Assembly: GCA_949286725.1 (NCBI GenBank)
Contig: CASECZ010000002.1
Coordinates: 186,001 to 250,000 of the forward strand
Direction of reading: 5' to 3'
Length of the DNA stretch: 64,000 bases
From: an uncultured Clostridia bacterium
GTDB taxonomy: Bacteria > Bacillota > Clostridia > Christensenellales > CAG-917
The position numbers and the translations under genes are program-made. Each line of letters starts with the position of its first letter. Position 1 is the first letter of the stretch. Positions 42,721-51,228 of this stretch are shown piece by piece. The notes beneath the pieces were generated by a model that did not search any database, was not told where the DNA came from, and saw only the letters and a program-made list of their open reading frames with translations.

Positions 42721-44157
42721 ATGCAAAAGGATAATCAGTTTGTAAAAGAAATCGCCGATATGAAGACGGACTTCCCCCAGTGGTACACGGACGTCATTCT
42801 GAAAACCGAACTCGTGGACTACGGTCCCGTCAAAGGCACGATGGTAATCCGTCCCTACGGATACGAAATCTGGGAGCACATTCAGGAAGAACTCAACCGC
42901 CGTTTCAAGGCGACCGGTCACAAGAATGCGTACTTCCCGATGTTCATTCCGCTCAGTTACCTCATGAAGGAGGCGGAGCACGTCGAAGGTTTCGCGCCCG
43001 AAGTCGCGCTCGTCACCCACGTCGGCAACACCGAACTGGAAGAAAAACTCGTCGTGCGTCCCACGTCCGAAACCATAATCTGCGATATGTACGCGAAATG
43101 GGTGCAGAGTTACCGCGACCTGCCCATGCTCATCAACCAGTGGGCAAACGTCGTGCGTTGGGAAAAAACCACCCGTCCTTTCCTGCGCACGAGCGAATTT
43201 CTCTGGCAGGAAGGGCACACGCTCCATACCACCGAAGAGGAAGCCCGCGGAGAGGCTCTCAAAATGCTGGAAGTCTACCGCGAGTTTATGCAGAATGTCC
43301 TTGCCATGGACGTACTGACGGGCATAAAGACGGACAAGGAGAAGTTTGCTGGTGCCGTGGAAACCTATTCCATGGAGGCGATGATGCTGGACGGCAAATC
43401 CTTGCAGTCGGGCACCACGCATTATCTCGGCAAGAACTTTGCCTCGGCATTCGAAATCAAATATCTCGACCGCGACGGTCAGCTCAAAAATCCTTATCAG
43501 ACGAGCTGGGGCGTCTCGACGCGTCTCATCGGCGCGCTCATAATGGCGCACGGCGACCAACGCGGGCTCAAATTGCCGCCCAGGGTCGCACCCGTTCAGG
43601 TTGTCATAATCCCCATTGCCTCTCACAAGGAAGGCGTGGTGGAAAAATCGTACGAAGTGGCGGACACCCTCAAAAAGGCGGGTCTGCGCGTGGAAGTGGA
43701 CAACCGCGACCAGTCCGCAGGCTGGAAGTTCAACGAATGGGAGATGAAAGGCGCGCCCTTGCGTCTTGAAATCGGTCCTCGCGACATCGAAAACGGCGTT
43801 GCGATGTACTCCCGCCGCGATACACACGAGAAGGGCAGCATTCCGCTCGGCGACGTCGCCACCGCCGTACCCGCATTGCTCGACGAAATCCACGAGAATA
43901 TGTACGAGCAATCCAAGAAATTCCTGCACGGCAACGTCGACGTCTGCAAGAATATGGACGAGTTCAGGACGGCGCTCGACAACCAGCACTTCGTCAAGAC
44001 TATGTGGTGCGGTTGCCGCGAGTGCGAGGACGCAATCAAAGCCGAAACGGCGGCGAGCGCGCGCGTTATGCCATTTGACCAGACGCCCGTCGGCGACAAG
44101 TGCGTATACTGCGGCAAACCCGCGACGAAAGTCGTATACTTTGCAAAGAGTTACTGA
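42721..44157 (+). CDS. proS: Prolyl-tRNA synthetase (archaeal/eukaryotic-type)
   Basis: 478 residues from MQKDNQFVKEIADMKTDFPQ (ATGGAG just upstream). It lacks the large insertion editing domain of E. coli-type ProRS and has the short ProS3 layout: class II core with VVRPTSET (motif 2 area), RWEKTTRPFLRTSEFLWQEGHT and GDQRGLKLPP, an anticodon-binding domain near 285-390, and a C-terminal zinc-binding region with WCGCREC and CVYCGK. It charges tRNA-Pro. A terminator separates it from the upstream gene; no T-box is present. Confidence 0.96.
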   Translation: MQKDNQFVKEIADMKTDFPQWYTDVILKTELVDYGPVKGTMVIRPYGYEIWEHIQEELNRRFKATGHKNAYFPMFIPLSYLMKEAEHVEGFAPEVALVTHVGNTELEEKLVVRPTSETIICDMYAKWVQSYRDLPMLINQWANVVRWEKTTRPFLRTSEFLWQEGHTLHTTEEEARGEALKMLEVYREFMQNVLAMDVLTGIKTDKEKFAGAVETYSMEAMMLDGKSLQSGTTHYLGKNFASAFEIKYLDRDGQLKNPYQTSWGVSTRLIGALIMAHGDQRGLKLPPRVAPVQVVIIPIASHKEGVVEKSYEVADTLKKAGLRVEVDNRDQSAGWKFNEWEMKGAPLRLEIGPRDIENGVAMYSRRDTHEKGSIPLGDVATAVPALLDEIHENMYEQSKKFLHGNVDVCKNMDEFRTALDNQHFVKTMWCGCRECEDAIKAETAASARVMPFDQTPVGDKCVYCGKPATKVVYFAKSY

Positions 44158-44191
44158 TAATCCGGTTGCCGGCAAACCGAACGACAAAAGC

Positions 44192-44217
44192 AAACGCCCC
44201 GATATCGGGGCGTTTTT
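44192..44217. terminator. Bidirectional terminator proS / metallohydrolase gene
   Basis: Stem AAACGCCCC / GGGGCGTTT with T5 on the plus strand; lies between convergent genes. Confidence 0.85.
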
Positions 44218-44247
44218 GTTTGTATTTTTTGTTTCAACCGCGGGACG

Positions 44248-45444
44248 TCAGTCGCCCGTGCCGTACAGTCCTTGTTGATTGACTTCCTGCGACACTTCCT
44301 TTTCCACGACGAAGGAGATGTTTTCGTTGACGGTGAGCACGATATTGCCGTTGTTGTCCGTGCGGTATATGGTCATATCGCGGTCGATGAACCTGTCGAG
44401 AGTGGCTTGTCTCGGATGATTGTGAGAATTTCCTTCACCGCAGGAAATAATTGCATATTCGCAGGTTATGCAGTCGAGGAATTCGTCCGTAGAGGAAGTC
44501 TGGCTGCCGTGATGACCCACTTTCAGCACGTCGCAGTCCAGTTTGCCGCCCACACGGTCGACGAAGGTCGGCTCGTTGATTTCGTTGCTGTCGCCCGTCA
44601 GCACGATTTTGAAGTCGTTGTATTCCAGCACGCCGATGGGCGAAATGGCGTTTTTCTTTTCCGCGCTGCCGAGATTGTTTTCGTCGTAATATTCCTGCGT
44701 CGGGCAGTAGAAGGTCAGACGATAGGTTGCGTTGGTGTCGGGATTATCGGGGTTTTGTACACCATCATCGGTGATTACAATAGAATTCGAATTTTGGTCG
44801 ATATCCACATTGAGATATATATTGCAGTCGGGTTCGGATAATGCTGCAATGAAGAACTCCGCATAAACATTGGATGATAAAGTGTCTGGGTCGTCAAACA
44901 TATTCACTTTATCTTTATCCAAAGCATCAATTTGATCTTGGTATTTATTCGATGAAGCGGTACCGCTTGGAACGGATTTGACGTCGGGCATAAAAATGTT
45001 GTCTATGTCGTAAGTTTCTATTACCTCATCAATATATTCAACGTGATCTCTGTCACCGTGTGTAACCATTAAGTAGTCGAGTTGCCCGTCAGTAACAAAA
45101 GTGGAAAGATACGTCAGAGTTTCGTCTAAGTCACCGCCTTTGGTCGTACCGCAGTCGATGAGCATATCCTTGCCGTCGGGGAAGAGAATGAGTATGCAGT
45201 CGCCCTGTCCGACGTCTATGAAGTGGATTTGCAGGTCGCCTTCGCCGCGTTGAAGGGGATTGCTTCCCGTGCCGGTACCTGTCGTGCCGGAGCCTTCGCC
45301 TTTGAAGAACGAGGCTATCGCGTCGAAAGTCGAGGGCGCGGCAAAGTACAGCACGACGAGCGCGATTGCAATGATGAGCAGTATCGCGATTATTGCGATG
45401 ATCAGATTTTTGTTTGCTTTTTTGGAACGAGATGATTTAGCCAT
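44248..45444 (-). CDS. Membrane-anchored ComEC-like metallo-beta-lactamase-fold hydrolase
   Basis: 398 residues. A basic N-terminus and one membrane segment (about 14-36) precede a Gly/Thr linker and an MBL domain. IHFIDVGQGDCILI, MLIDCGTTKGG and VTHGDRDHVEYID form the metal site (T-H-x-D-x-D-H); VLTGDSN and LKVGHHGSQTSST are also typical of the ComEC C-terminal domain and its stand-alone secreted relatives. Probably a phosphodiesterase or nuclease outside the cell. No Shine-Dalgarno site precedes the ATG; the promoter predicts a leaderless mRNA. The middle third is more AT-rich than the rest. Confidence 0.88.
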   Translation of the reverse strand: MAKSSRSKKANKNLIIAIIAILLIIAIALVVLYFAAPSTFDAIASFFKGEGSGTTGTGTGSNPLQRGEGDLQIHFIDVGQGDCILILFPDGKDMLIDCGTTKGGDLDETLTYLSTFVTDGQLDYLMVTHGDRDHVEYIDEVIETYDIDNIFMPDVKSVPSGTASSNKYQDQIDALDKDKVNMFDDPDTLSSNVYAEFFIAALSEPDCNIYLNVDIDQNSNSIVITDDGVQNPDNPDTNATYRLTFYCPTQEYYDENNLGSAEKKNAISPIGVLEYNDFKIVLTGDSNEINEPTFVDRVGGKLDCDVLKVGHHGSQTSSTDEFLDCITCEYAIISCGEGNSHNHPRQATLDRFIDRDMTIYRTDNNGNIVLTVNENISFVVEKEVSQEVNQQGLYGTGD

Positions 45445-45450
45445 ACGGGC

Positions 45451-45479
45451 ATTATATCGCGTAGCGGCAAAGGTTGCAA
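45451..45479 (-). promoter_or_regulatory. Promoter of the metallohydrolase gene (leaderless)
   Basis: Minus strand TTGCAA (45474-45479), 17 bases, TATAAT (45451-45456). Six bases separate the -10 from the ATG, so the start point should be the A of the start codon. Confidence 0.75.
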
Positions 45480-45591
45480 CCTGACAAAAAGCGCGCCGTC
45501 GTCGGATATCGGCATATGTGTCAGGGCGTTTTCCGTCTTGTAACAGGGGATTTGCGCCCGAAAAGGTACCGAAAAAATTTTTTGCAAGAAA

Positions 45592-45617
45592 AACGCGCGC
45601 CCTTTCGGACGCGCGTT
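45592..45617 (-). terminator. Terminator of the rpsF-ssb-rpsR operon
   Basis: 8-bp stem AACGCGCG / CGCGCGTT with a 10-base loop and T-rich tail on the minus strand. Confidence 0.7.
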
Positions 45618-45630
45618 CGGATTTTAATTG

Positions 45631-45879
45631 TCAGTCGGCTTTGTAGGGCAGAAGAGCCATAACTCTTGCGCGCTTGATTGCCGTTGCCAAAGGACGCTGA
45701 TGCTTTGCGCACACACCGCTCATTCTGCGGGGAAGGATCTTGCCCTTCTCGGTGATGAAGCGGCGCAGTTTCGCCGTGTCCTTATAGTCGATGTCGTCGA
45801 TGTGCTCGACGCAGAAAATGCAAACTTTCTTTTTGGGCGCTCTCTTCGGGGGGCGCGGTGCTTTTACTTCTTCGTTCAT
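45631..45879 (-). CDS. rpsR: Ribosomal protein S18
   Basis: 82 residues with CxxC near the N-terminus (KVCIFC) and the conserved [19 protein letters not shown] and [13 protein letters not shown]. Third gene of the rpsF-ssb-rpsR operon, the usual order. AAGGAG precedes the ATG. Confidence 0.97.
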   Translation of the reverse strand: MNEEVKAPRPPKRAPKKKVCIFCVEHIDDIDYKDTAKLRRFITEKGKILPRRMSGVCAKHQRPLATAIKRARVMALLPYKAD

Positions 45880-45896
45880 TTTTTACTCCTTGTTAA

Positions 45897-46280
45897 TCAG
45901 AAAGGCAGATCCTCGTCGATGGGCGTAAGATCGTCGAAATCCACGCCGTCGTCTCTGCCGTCGTCGTTCTTGGTGGAGAGGAATTGGACCTCGTCGGCGG
46001 CGATTTCCGTCACATAGCGACGGTTGCCGTCCTGTGCGTCGTAACTTCTGGTCTGGATGGAACCGCTGACCGCCGCTTTGCTGCCCTTTTTGAGATAACG
46101 GGCGCAGTTGTCGGCCTGGGCTCTCCACACTACGACGGGCAGGAAGTCGGTCTCGCGCTTGCCGTCCTTGGAGTAGGAGCGGGACACGGCGAGAGTAAAT
46201 CTGCAGAATTTAACGCCGCTGCCGGTGGTGGACAGTTCGGGGTCTCTGGTCAAATTACCGATCAAAAATACCTTATTCAT
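45897..46280 (-). CDS. ssb: Single-stranded DNA-binding protein
   Basis: 127 residues: an OB fold beginning MNKVFLIGNLTRDPEL, RFTLAVSRSY, and a short linker ending in the acidic tip DEDLPF, which recruits replication and repair partners. The linker is short compared with E. coli SSB. Between rpsF and rpsR, 17 bases from each. Confidence 0.97.
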   Translation of the reverse strand: MNKVFLIGNLTRDPELSTTGSGVKFCRFTLAVSRSYSKDGKRETDFLPVVVWRAQADNCARYLKKGSKAAVSGSIQTRSYDAQDGNRRYVTEIAADEVQFLSTKNDDGRDDGVDFDDLTPIDEDLPF

Positions 46281-46297
46281 AATTCACTCCTCATCAA

Positions 46298-46576
46298 TCA
46301 CTTTTTGATAATCATCTTTCTCACGACGTTGTCGTCGATGCCCATTTGTCTGTCGATTTCCGCTTGCGCCGCAGCGTCGCAGGCGACGTTCATCAGAACG
46401 TAGTAGCCTTCGGACTGCTTGTTGATCTCATAGGCGAACTTCTTCATACCCCATTTGTCGAGGGTTTCGAGAGTGCCGAGTTGCTGAGCCAGCGCTTCGT
46501 ACTTTTCGACGACCTTCTGTTTCTGGTCATCGTCGATGTCGCAACGAATAATGTAGAGTATCTCGTACTTATTCAT
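46298..46576 (-). CDS. rpsF: Ribosomal protein S6
   Basis: 92 residues, starting MNKYEILYIIRCDIDDDQ, with KWGMKKFAYEINKQSEGYY. First gene of the operon; AAGGAGG lies before the ATG. Upstream in the leader is a GC stem (CCCC-GCAA-GGGG, 46603-46614) close to the place where S6:S18 autoregulatory leaders are found; I cannot confirm that motif. Confidence 0.97.
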   Translation of the reverse strand: MNKYEILYIIRCDIDDDQKQKVVEKYEALAQQLGTLETLDKWGMKKFAYEINKQSEGYYVLMNVACDAAAQAEIDRQMGIDDNVVRKMIIKK

Positions 46577-46879
46577 AGCTACCTCCTTGTGGTCATTTGC
46601 CCCTTGCGGGGAAGGATTGAAACTTCTTTTGAAATTTCGCTTGATTATAATAATATATAAAGAAATTAAAGTAAAGTATTTTTTCGAAATAATGTTAAAA
46701 GAATTTGACTATGCGCGCCCTCGCGCGGGCGCACGGACGAGCGCGCGACGCGCAAGACGTGTCTGACCGTTTGCGTCCGCGCGCGTGACGCGCGGTCAGT
46801 ATCGGTGTGCGCCGTTTTTCTCCTTTTCTTTTCGCGCCCGCCGTTTGCCGCGCTCCGTTGGAAGCAATGCTTTCGGCGC
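46577..46879. other. Intergenic region upstream of rpsF
   Basis: 46577-46680 holds the rpsF leader and an AT-rich promoter area with a TATAAT on the minus strand. 46690-46800 is unusually rich in alternating GCGC and in short inverted repeats (for example around 46770-46797), with no ORF or RNA that I recognise. Confidence 0.5.
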
Positions 46880-46906
46880 AAAAAAAATCCGCCCCGAGGG
46901 CGGAAA
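46880..46906 (-). terminator. Terminator of the mrnC-rlmB-sigH operon
   Basis: 7-bp stem TCCGCCC / GGGCGGA with 3-base loop, followed by eight T on the minus strand. Confidence 0.85.
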
Positions 46907-46928
46907 GAGCACACAAGGCGAAGTCGCC

Positions 46929-47543
46929 TCAGTCCTTGTTGATGCTGTGCATCACCTTTTCGATTTTCTTCTTTGCGGCGTAGACCGTGTTGTCGACCTT
47001 CTTTGCGGACACGCCGATTTTTGCGGATATATCCTTGTAGGGAAGTCCCGCAAGATACAGACGGAATATCGAGAAGTCGGGCTCGCCGAGCAGGTTTTGC
47101 AAAGAGGCGTAGAAACTCTCCTCCGCTTCCTTTCTTATGAACTGCGCCTCGGGAGTGGGCTCGGGAGAGGGAATGTCCGCAATGGGCACGTCGCCCGCGA
47201 GCGCGCCCGCGTCGTCGATACTCACGGTCTTGCCTGCGGGGGCGTTCTTTGCCGCGCCCGATTTGCGCGCCGCGTCGAATATGCCGTTGCGCATGCACAC
47301 GGAAGCGTACGTGCGAAACCCCGCGCCCTTGTCGGGGGAGTAGGAGCGCACCGCGCCGAACAGAGCGATTACGGCAATCTGAAACAGGTCGTCGCGCTCG
47401 ACGCCCGCGGCATAGTAAGAGCGCGAGAATTTCTCGGCGAAATTCCAGTAGCGTTTGACGAGTTCCGCTTCCGCGGCTTTGTCTCCGTCCTGTGCGGCGA
47501 GGGCAAGAGCCTCGTCGGTCATACCGTTGAAACCGTTGCTCAT
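46929..47543 (-). CDS. sigH: RNA polymerase sigma factor SigH (Spo0H)
   Basis: 204 residues. Region 2 (about 25-95: YYAAGVERDDLFQIAVIALFG, FRTYASVCMRNGI) and a C-terminal region 4 (about 150-198: LPYKDISAKIGVSAKKVDNT) are those of the SigH family. Location after mrnC and rlmB is the conserved Firmicutes setting of sigH. SigH directs early stationary-phase and sporulation genes. It starts by ATGA overlap with rlmB; an internal ATG (residue 8) is possible. The yacP gene that often sits between rlmB and sigH is absent. Confidence 0.88.
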   Translation of the reverse strand: MSNGFNGMTDEALALAAQDGDKAAEAELVKRYWNFAEKFSRSYYAAGVERDDLFQIAVIALFGAVRSYSPDKGAGFRTYASVCMRNGIFDAARKSGAAKNAPAGKTVSIDDAGALAGDVPIADIPSPEPTPEAQFIRKEAEESFYASLQNLLGEPDFSIFRLYLAGLPYKDISAKIGVSAKKVDNTVYAAKKKIEKVMHSINKD

Positions 47544-48265
47544 TCGTGCCTCTGTCTTGCCGCCTCATACAGCACGACGCCCGCGGCGACGGACGCGTTG
47601 AGGCTGTTGATTCTGCCGTATTCGGGGATTGTCACCGTACCGTCGCAAAGCTCCTTGGTGAGGCGTTTTATACCCGACCCTTCGCTGCCGATGACAAGCG
47701 CGACGTCGCTGCGCATATCAACGCATTTAGGGGGTTGACCGTCGAAATCGCACGCATAAACCCATACGTTTTGCGATTTCAACTCGCGTATTGTGTCGTT
47801 GATGTTGGTCACTTTCGCCACGGCGAGATGTTCGGTCGCGCCGCTTGCGACCTTGACGACCGTGTCGTTCACGCTGACGCTTCTGTGGCGCGGAATGACC
47901 ACGCCGTGCGCACCGAAACACTCCGCACTGCGGATAATCGCGCCGAGATTGTGCGGGTCGGTTATGCCGTCGAGCAGGAGTATCAGCAACCCTTCTCCGC
48001 GCTCTTTGGCAAGGGCGCGCATGTCGTCGACCGTGCTGTATTCGAAGTCGGTTATCTGTGCCGCGACGCCCTGGTGGTTGCCGCCCTCGGCGAGCTGTTC
48101 CATTGCGCGGCGGTCTATGTACGACACGGGGACTTTGTTGTCCTTGGCAAGCGAGAACACCGTCGAAAGCTGCATATCCTGCTCGCCTTTGACGAGGTAG
48201 AGTTTTTCGACGGTTTTGCCTGCGCGGAAGACTTCGCGCACGGGGTTGCGTCCGTAGATGATCAT
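47540..48265 (-). CDS. rlmB: 23S rRNA 2'-O-ribose methyltransferase RlmB (SpoU/TrmH family)
   Basis: 241 residues. The N-terminal substrate domain begins MIIYGRNPVREVF. The SPOUT knot is marked by LDGITDPHNLGAIIRSAECFG, LVIGSEGSGI and SLNASVAAGVVLYE, the three TrmH-family motifs. Expected to methylate G2251-equivalent in 23S rRNA. Overlaps both mrnC (4 bases) and sigH (4 bases). Confidence 0.94.
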   Translation of the reverse strand: MIIYGRNPVREVFRAGKTVEKLYLVKGEQDMQLSTVFSLAKDNKVPVSYIDRRAMEQLAEGGNHQGVAAQITDFEYSTVDDMRALAKERGEGLLILLLDGITDPHNLGAIIRSAECFGAHGVVIPRHRSVSVNDTVVKVASGATEHLAVAKVTNINDTIRELKSQNVWVYACDFDGQPPKCVDMRSDVALVIGSEGSGIKRLTKELCDGTVTIPEYGRINSLNASVAAGVVLYEAARQRHE

Positions 48266-48687
48266 TGTTCACCTCCCACGGTCATGTCGAGGAAAAGTTT
48301 GAGTCTGTCGTTCTGTCCTGTAAGATAGAGATATCCGAGCACGGCTTCCAGCCCGCTGGCTTTGCGGTATTCGCCGCGTTCGGCGTGTTTCGCCGAGGTC
48401 TGGATATGGCAGTTGCGCGCCCGACGGAACACGTCGGCTTCCGTCTCGTTGAGCAGAGGATGAATGCGCTCGCTCGCCGCCGCCTGCGCCACCGCGGAAA
48501 CGTGTTTGGTCACTTCGCGGTGCAGCACTCCCGTTTTGGTGTCGCTGCCTATCGTCACGAACGAACGCGTGTACAGCGACTGAACCGCGTCCCCCACGAA
48601 CGCCAGCGACATGGGGTGCAGAGACAGGGCCTCTTTTTCGCTTATCGGGTTGAGTATGGCAAAATCGGCGCGAGTGTTGTTATCCAT
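48262..48687 (-). CDS. mrnC: Mini-ribonuclease III
   Basis: 141 residues starting MDNNTRADFAILNPI. It has the RNase III catalytic domain without the dsRNA-binding domain: LAFVGDAVQSLYTRSF (signature with the catalytic Asp) and SGLEAVLGYLYLTG (second acidic site). It matures 23S rRNA ends. The frame continues upstream, but the promoter and homology put the start here. No Shine-Dalgarno site precedes this ATG; the promoter predicts that the mRNA begins at the AUG. Overlaps rlmB by 4 bases. Confidence 0.92.
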   Translation of the reverse strand: MDNNTRADFAILNPISEKEALSLHPMSLAFVGDAVQSLYTRSFVTIGSDTKTGVLHREVTKHVSAVAQAAASERIHPLLNETEADVFRRARNCHIQTSAKHAERGEYRKASGLEAVLGYLYLTGQNDRLKLFLDMTVGGEQ

Positions 48688-48693
48688 ACCGCA

Positions 48694-48722
48694 ATGATAC
48701 CACACCTTGCCTATGTTGACAA
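48694..48722 (-). promoter_or_regulatory. Promoter of mrnC-rlmB-sigH (leaderless)
   Basis: Minus strand TTGTCA (48717-48722), 17 bases, TATCAT (48694-48699), then six bases to the ATG. The 20 bases from before the -10 to the start codon recur exactly at 56137-56156 in the cobalamin riboswitch promoter. Confidence 0.8.
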
Positions 48723-48743
48723 GATTTCGCGGCGTGTGATAAA
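48716..48743 (+). promoter_or_regulatory. Promoter of the transglutaminase lipoprotein gene
   Basis: TTGACA (48716-48721), 16 bases, GATAAA (48738-48743) with an upstream TGT that makes an extended -10. Its -35 overlaps the -35 of the divergent mrnC promoter by five bases. Confidence 0.65.
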
Positions 48744-48769
48744 TTAAAATCGGAGAGCAAGGAGTACTT

Positions 48770-51118
48770 ATGAAACACGCGCGCACACGCATATCGCGAT
48801 CTTTTTTCGCAACTCTGGCAGTTGCCGTCTTTCTCGTTGTTCTCGTTGCATGCACTCTCACTGCCTGCAACCTGTTTGCCTCCTCCCAGAAGGTCACTTC
48901 GGCACACCTCGTTTTCTCGGGCAACGTCGACTATTCCGCATCGGAAGAACTTTACGAGGTTCCGGTCGGCGAGGATCTGATCTTTGACGTGCAACTCAAT
49001 TCGGGCGCGTCTCCCGACGCGGAAATAATGTGGTACAGCGCGCAGGGAAATTCGGTGGAATACATAGGCGGCGGCAAAGGCATAAGACAGTTCGTGCATT
49101 CCTTCGACGAAGTGGACGGCAAGGTCTACCGCATATACGCCATTGCGGGAGGCGTGAGAAGCGAGGAGATAAGTTTTCGCGCCGTGTACGCGCGGCTTAG
49201 CCGTGCGGACATAACAAGCCCGTCGCACCATATAGTGGACGGCGTCATGCGTCAGCCCGTGAATTCGGCGACGGACGTCACTCTCGTCGGGCGATTTAAC
49301 GACAATATGCACCCCGACGCCGAGGTGCTGACGACCTGGTACGTGCTCAACGGCGACGTATACGAACAGATAGCGTCGTCCGCCGTCGATGGTACGCTTG
49401 TGTATTCGCACGAAGGCGGCGTGGGCGAAGTTCACATCAGAATGATGGCGACCTGCAACGGCGTCACGCTTTTCGACGACGTGGTGTTGTCTTACGTCGA
49501 GGAATACGCCGCGGTGCGCACCGTCGACGTGGAACTGCGCAGTTCCGGCACATTCGGTTCCGACGGACAGTATATTTCCTTCAACGACAACGGGTCGACG
49601 ACAGACGTGACGGTGGCGGCCACTGTGCAGCCCGATGACACGGACCTCAATTCCTCCGTCACGTGGGAAGTCCGCAACGCGAACGGAACGTACAACCCTC
49701 CGACCAACGGGTGGGAACTGACGTTTACGCCCGCATACGGCGAGAATTTCGTCACCGCGACGATTGACGGCGTGGAGAGCAGGCATATTGTCGTTTTCCG
49801 CATATCTCAGTCCGATTATGCCGCCCACGAGAGCGTCATCGACGACGTGTTCCTGTGGCGCGGAGGCATTCATAACTTCTACGTCACGGACGAAGAGGAC
49901 CTCGAAGCCGTCGTCAATTACGTCGTATCTATGCACAAGACGGGCTCGGCAAGCAGAAAGGAATGGTATCTCGCCCGCTCGGAGTGGAAGGTTTCGAACG
50001 TTTTTGCGGAGGACACTTCGGCGGAGTTCAAGGAGTTGTTCCGCGACGTAATCGGAAGCGTGGACGAGTCGGGGTCGTTCAGTCTGAGTTACGGCACCGA
50101 CGGAGTGGAGGTCACCGCAGAAAGCGTGTTCGGCATTCCGACAGAGGCGTATCCCACGCAATACGACGTAGTTCAGCAGAAAAGTCTTACCACCTACAAC
50201 AAGGACGCGTCGTCCTCTGCAACGCTTTTCGACGGCGTGCAGTCGTCGCTCGCGGTTGCCACCGACAGCAATATGTTGTACAGACTGGTGGAGTGGGGTT
50301 ACAGACCCGAGTTCGTGGATACTCCGCAGTCGCAAGCGGCAAAAGCCATATACTTGCGCGCACGTGACGTCGCAAAGAGCATAGCCACCGACGATATGAC
50401 CGACGTGGAAAAGGTGCGTGCCGTGTACGAGTGGATAATAACCAACGTGGATTACGATTACGGTGCCGCGGCGCAGGACCTCAACGCACCCGAAACGCTG
50501 AAATACAACGCGTTCTATCTCGAAGGCGTGTTTCTGGACGGCAGGGCGGTGTGCGACGGCAAGGCAAAGGCGTTTTCGCTGTTGTGCGGATTGCTCGGCA
50601 TAAACTCGGTGAGGATAACGGGCACCGCGGAAAGCGGCGGTACCTCCGGCGGGCACGCCTGGAACAAGGTGCTCGTCGACACGCAGGGCAACGGGTACAA
50701 ACGGTGGTACGTCGTCGACACGACGTGGGGCGACGTGCGAATGGATACGGGCAGCATATCCATGGTCTACGAACTTATGAGTTATGACTATCTGCTGGTG
50801 TCCGACGCGGTGATTGCGGACACGCATACCGCGCGCTCCTCCTTCGACCCGCCCGCAACAGACGTATACAACGTGTACGCCGATACGTTCGTGGACGAAG
50901 GCGAAACGAGTTTGTACATAACTTCCGACGCAGACCTGCAAGCGCTCGTCGCCTATCTGGACGACAACCTCGAAATGTGGGTCAGCATCAAGGTGTCGTC
51001 GTCGTACGCGTCGAGCGAAACCGCGTTGCGCTCCAAGCTCGTCAGGATATGTATGCTCAAACAGTTCTCCCTGCAAGCCTCTCTCGAAAGCAACGACTAC
51101 TGGCTGCGCAGATACTGA
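48770..51118 (+). CDS. Lipoprotein with C-terminal transglutaminase-like domain
   Basis: 782 residues. The signal peptide (1-33) has two lipobox candidates, LVAC and LTAC. Residues about 40-370 look like repeated beta (Ig-like) units. A transglutaminase-like/peptidase domain follows (about 500-690): the catalytic Cys in GRAVCDGKAKAFSLLCGLLG, His in GTSGGHAWNKVL and Asp in YVVDTTWGDV. Such surface proteins may cross-link or cleave proteins or peptidoglycan peptides. AAGGAG precedes the ATG; the gene is divergent from mrnC. Confidence 0.88.
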   Translation: MKHARTRISRSFFATLAVAVFLVVLVACTLTACNLFASSQKVTSAHLVFSGNVDYSASEELYEVPVGEDLIFDVQLNSGASPDAEIMWYSAQGNSVEYIGGGKGIRQFVHSFDEVDGKVYRIYAIAGGVRSEEISFRAVYARLSRADITSPSHHIVDGVMRQPVNSATDVTLVGRFNDNMHPDAEVLTTWYVLNGDVYEQIASSAVDGTLVYSHEGGVGEVHIRMMATCNGVTLFDDVVLSYVEEYAAVRTVDVELRSSGTFGSDGQYISFNDNGSTTDVTVAATVQPDDTDLNSSVTWEVRNANGTYNPPTNGWELTFTPAYGENFVTATIDGVESRHIVVFRISQSDYAAHESVIDDVFLWRGGIHNFYVTDEEDLEAVVNYVVSMHKTGSASRKEWYLARSEWKVSNVFAEDTSAEFKELFRDVIGSVDESGSFSLSYGTDGVEVTAESVFGIPTEAYPTQYDVVQQKSLTTYNKDASSSATLFDGVQSSLAVATDSNMLYRLVEWGYRPEFVDTPQSQAAKAIYLRARDVAKSIATDDMTDVEKVRAVYEWIITNVDYDYGAAAQDLNAPETLKYNAFYLEGVFLDGRAVCDGKAKAFSLLCGLLGINSVRITGTAESGGTSGGHAWNKVLVDTQGNGYKRWYVVDTTWGDVRMDTGSISMVYELMSYDYLLVSDAVIADTHTARSSFDPPATDVYNVYADTFVDEGETSLYITSDADLQALVAYLDDNLEMWVSIKVSSSYASSETALRSKLVRICMLKQFSLQASLESNDYWLRRY

Positions 51119-51189
51119 CCGGCCCTCCGCCCGACGACCATACGGGGCGAAGCGCAACGGAGAAGTCAGCGCGGCTGCAAGACAACAAA

Positions 51190-51217
51190 AAAACGACGGC
51201 GGTTGCCGTCGTTTTCG
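51190..51217. terminator. Bidirectional terminator
   Basis: 11-bp stem AAAACGACGGC / GCCGTCGTTTT, loop GGTT, between convergent genes. Confidence 0.9.
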
Positions 51218-51228
51218 TTTCGTTTCCC

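Noticed and set aside
46690-46800. Structured RNA in the GCGC-rich stretch before rpsF
   Set aside because: Many short inverted repeats arise from alternating GCGC sequence alone; no consistent long helix or promoter/terminator pair was found.
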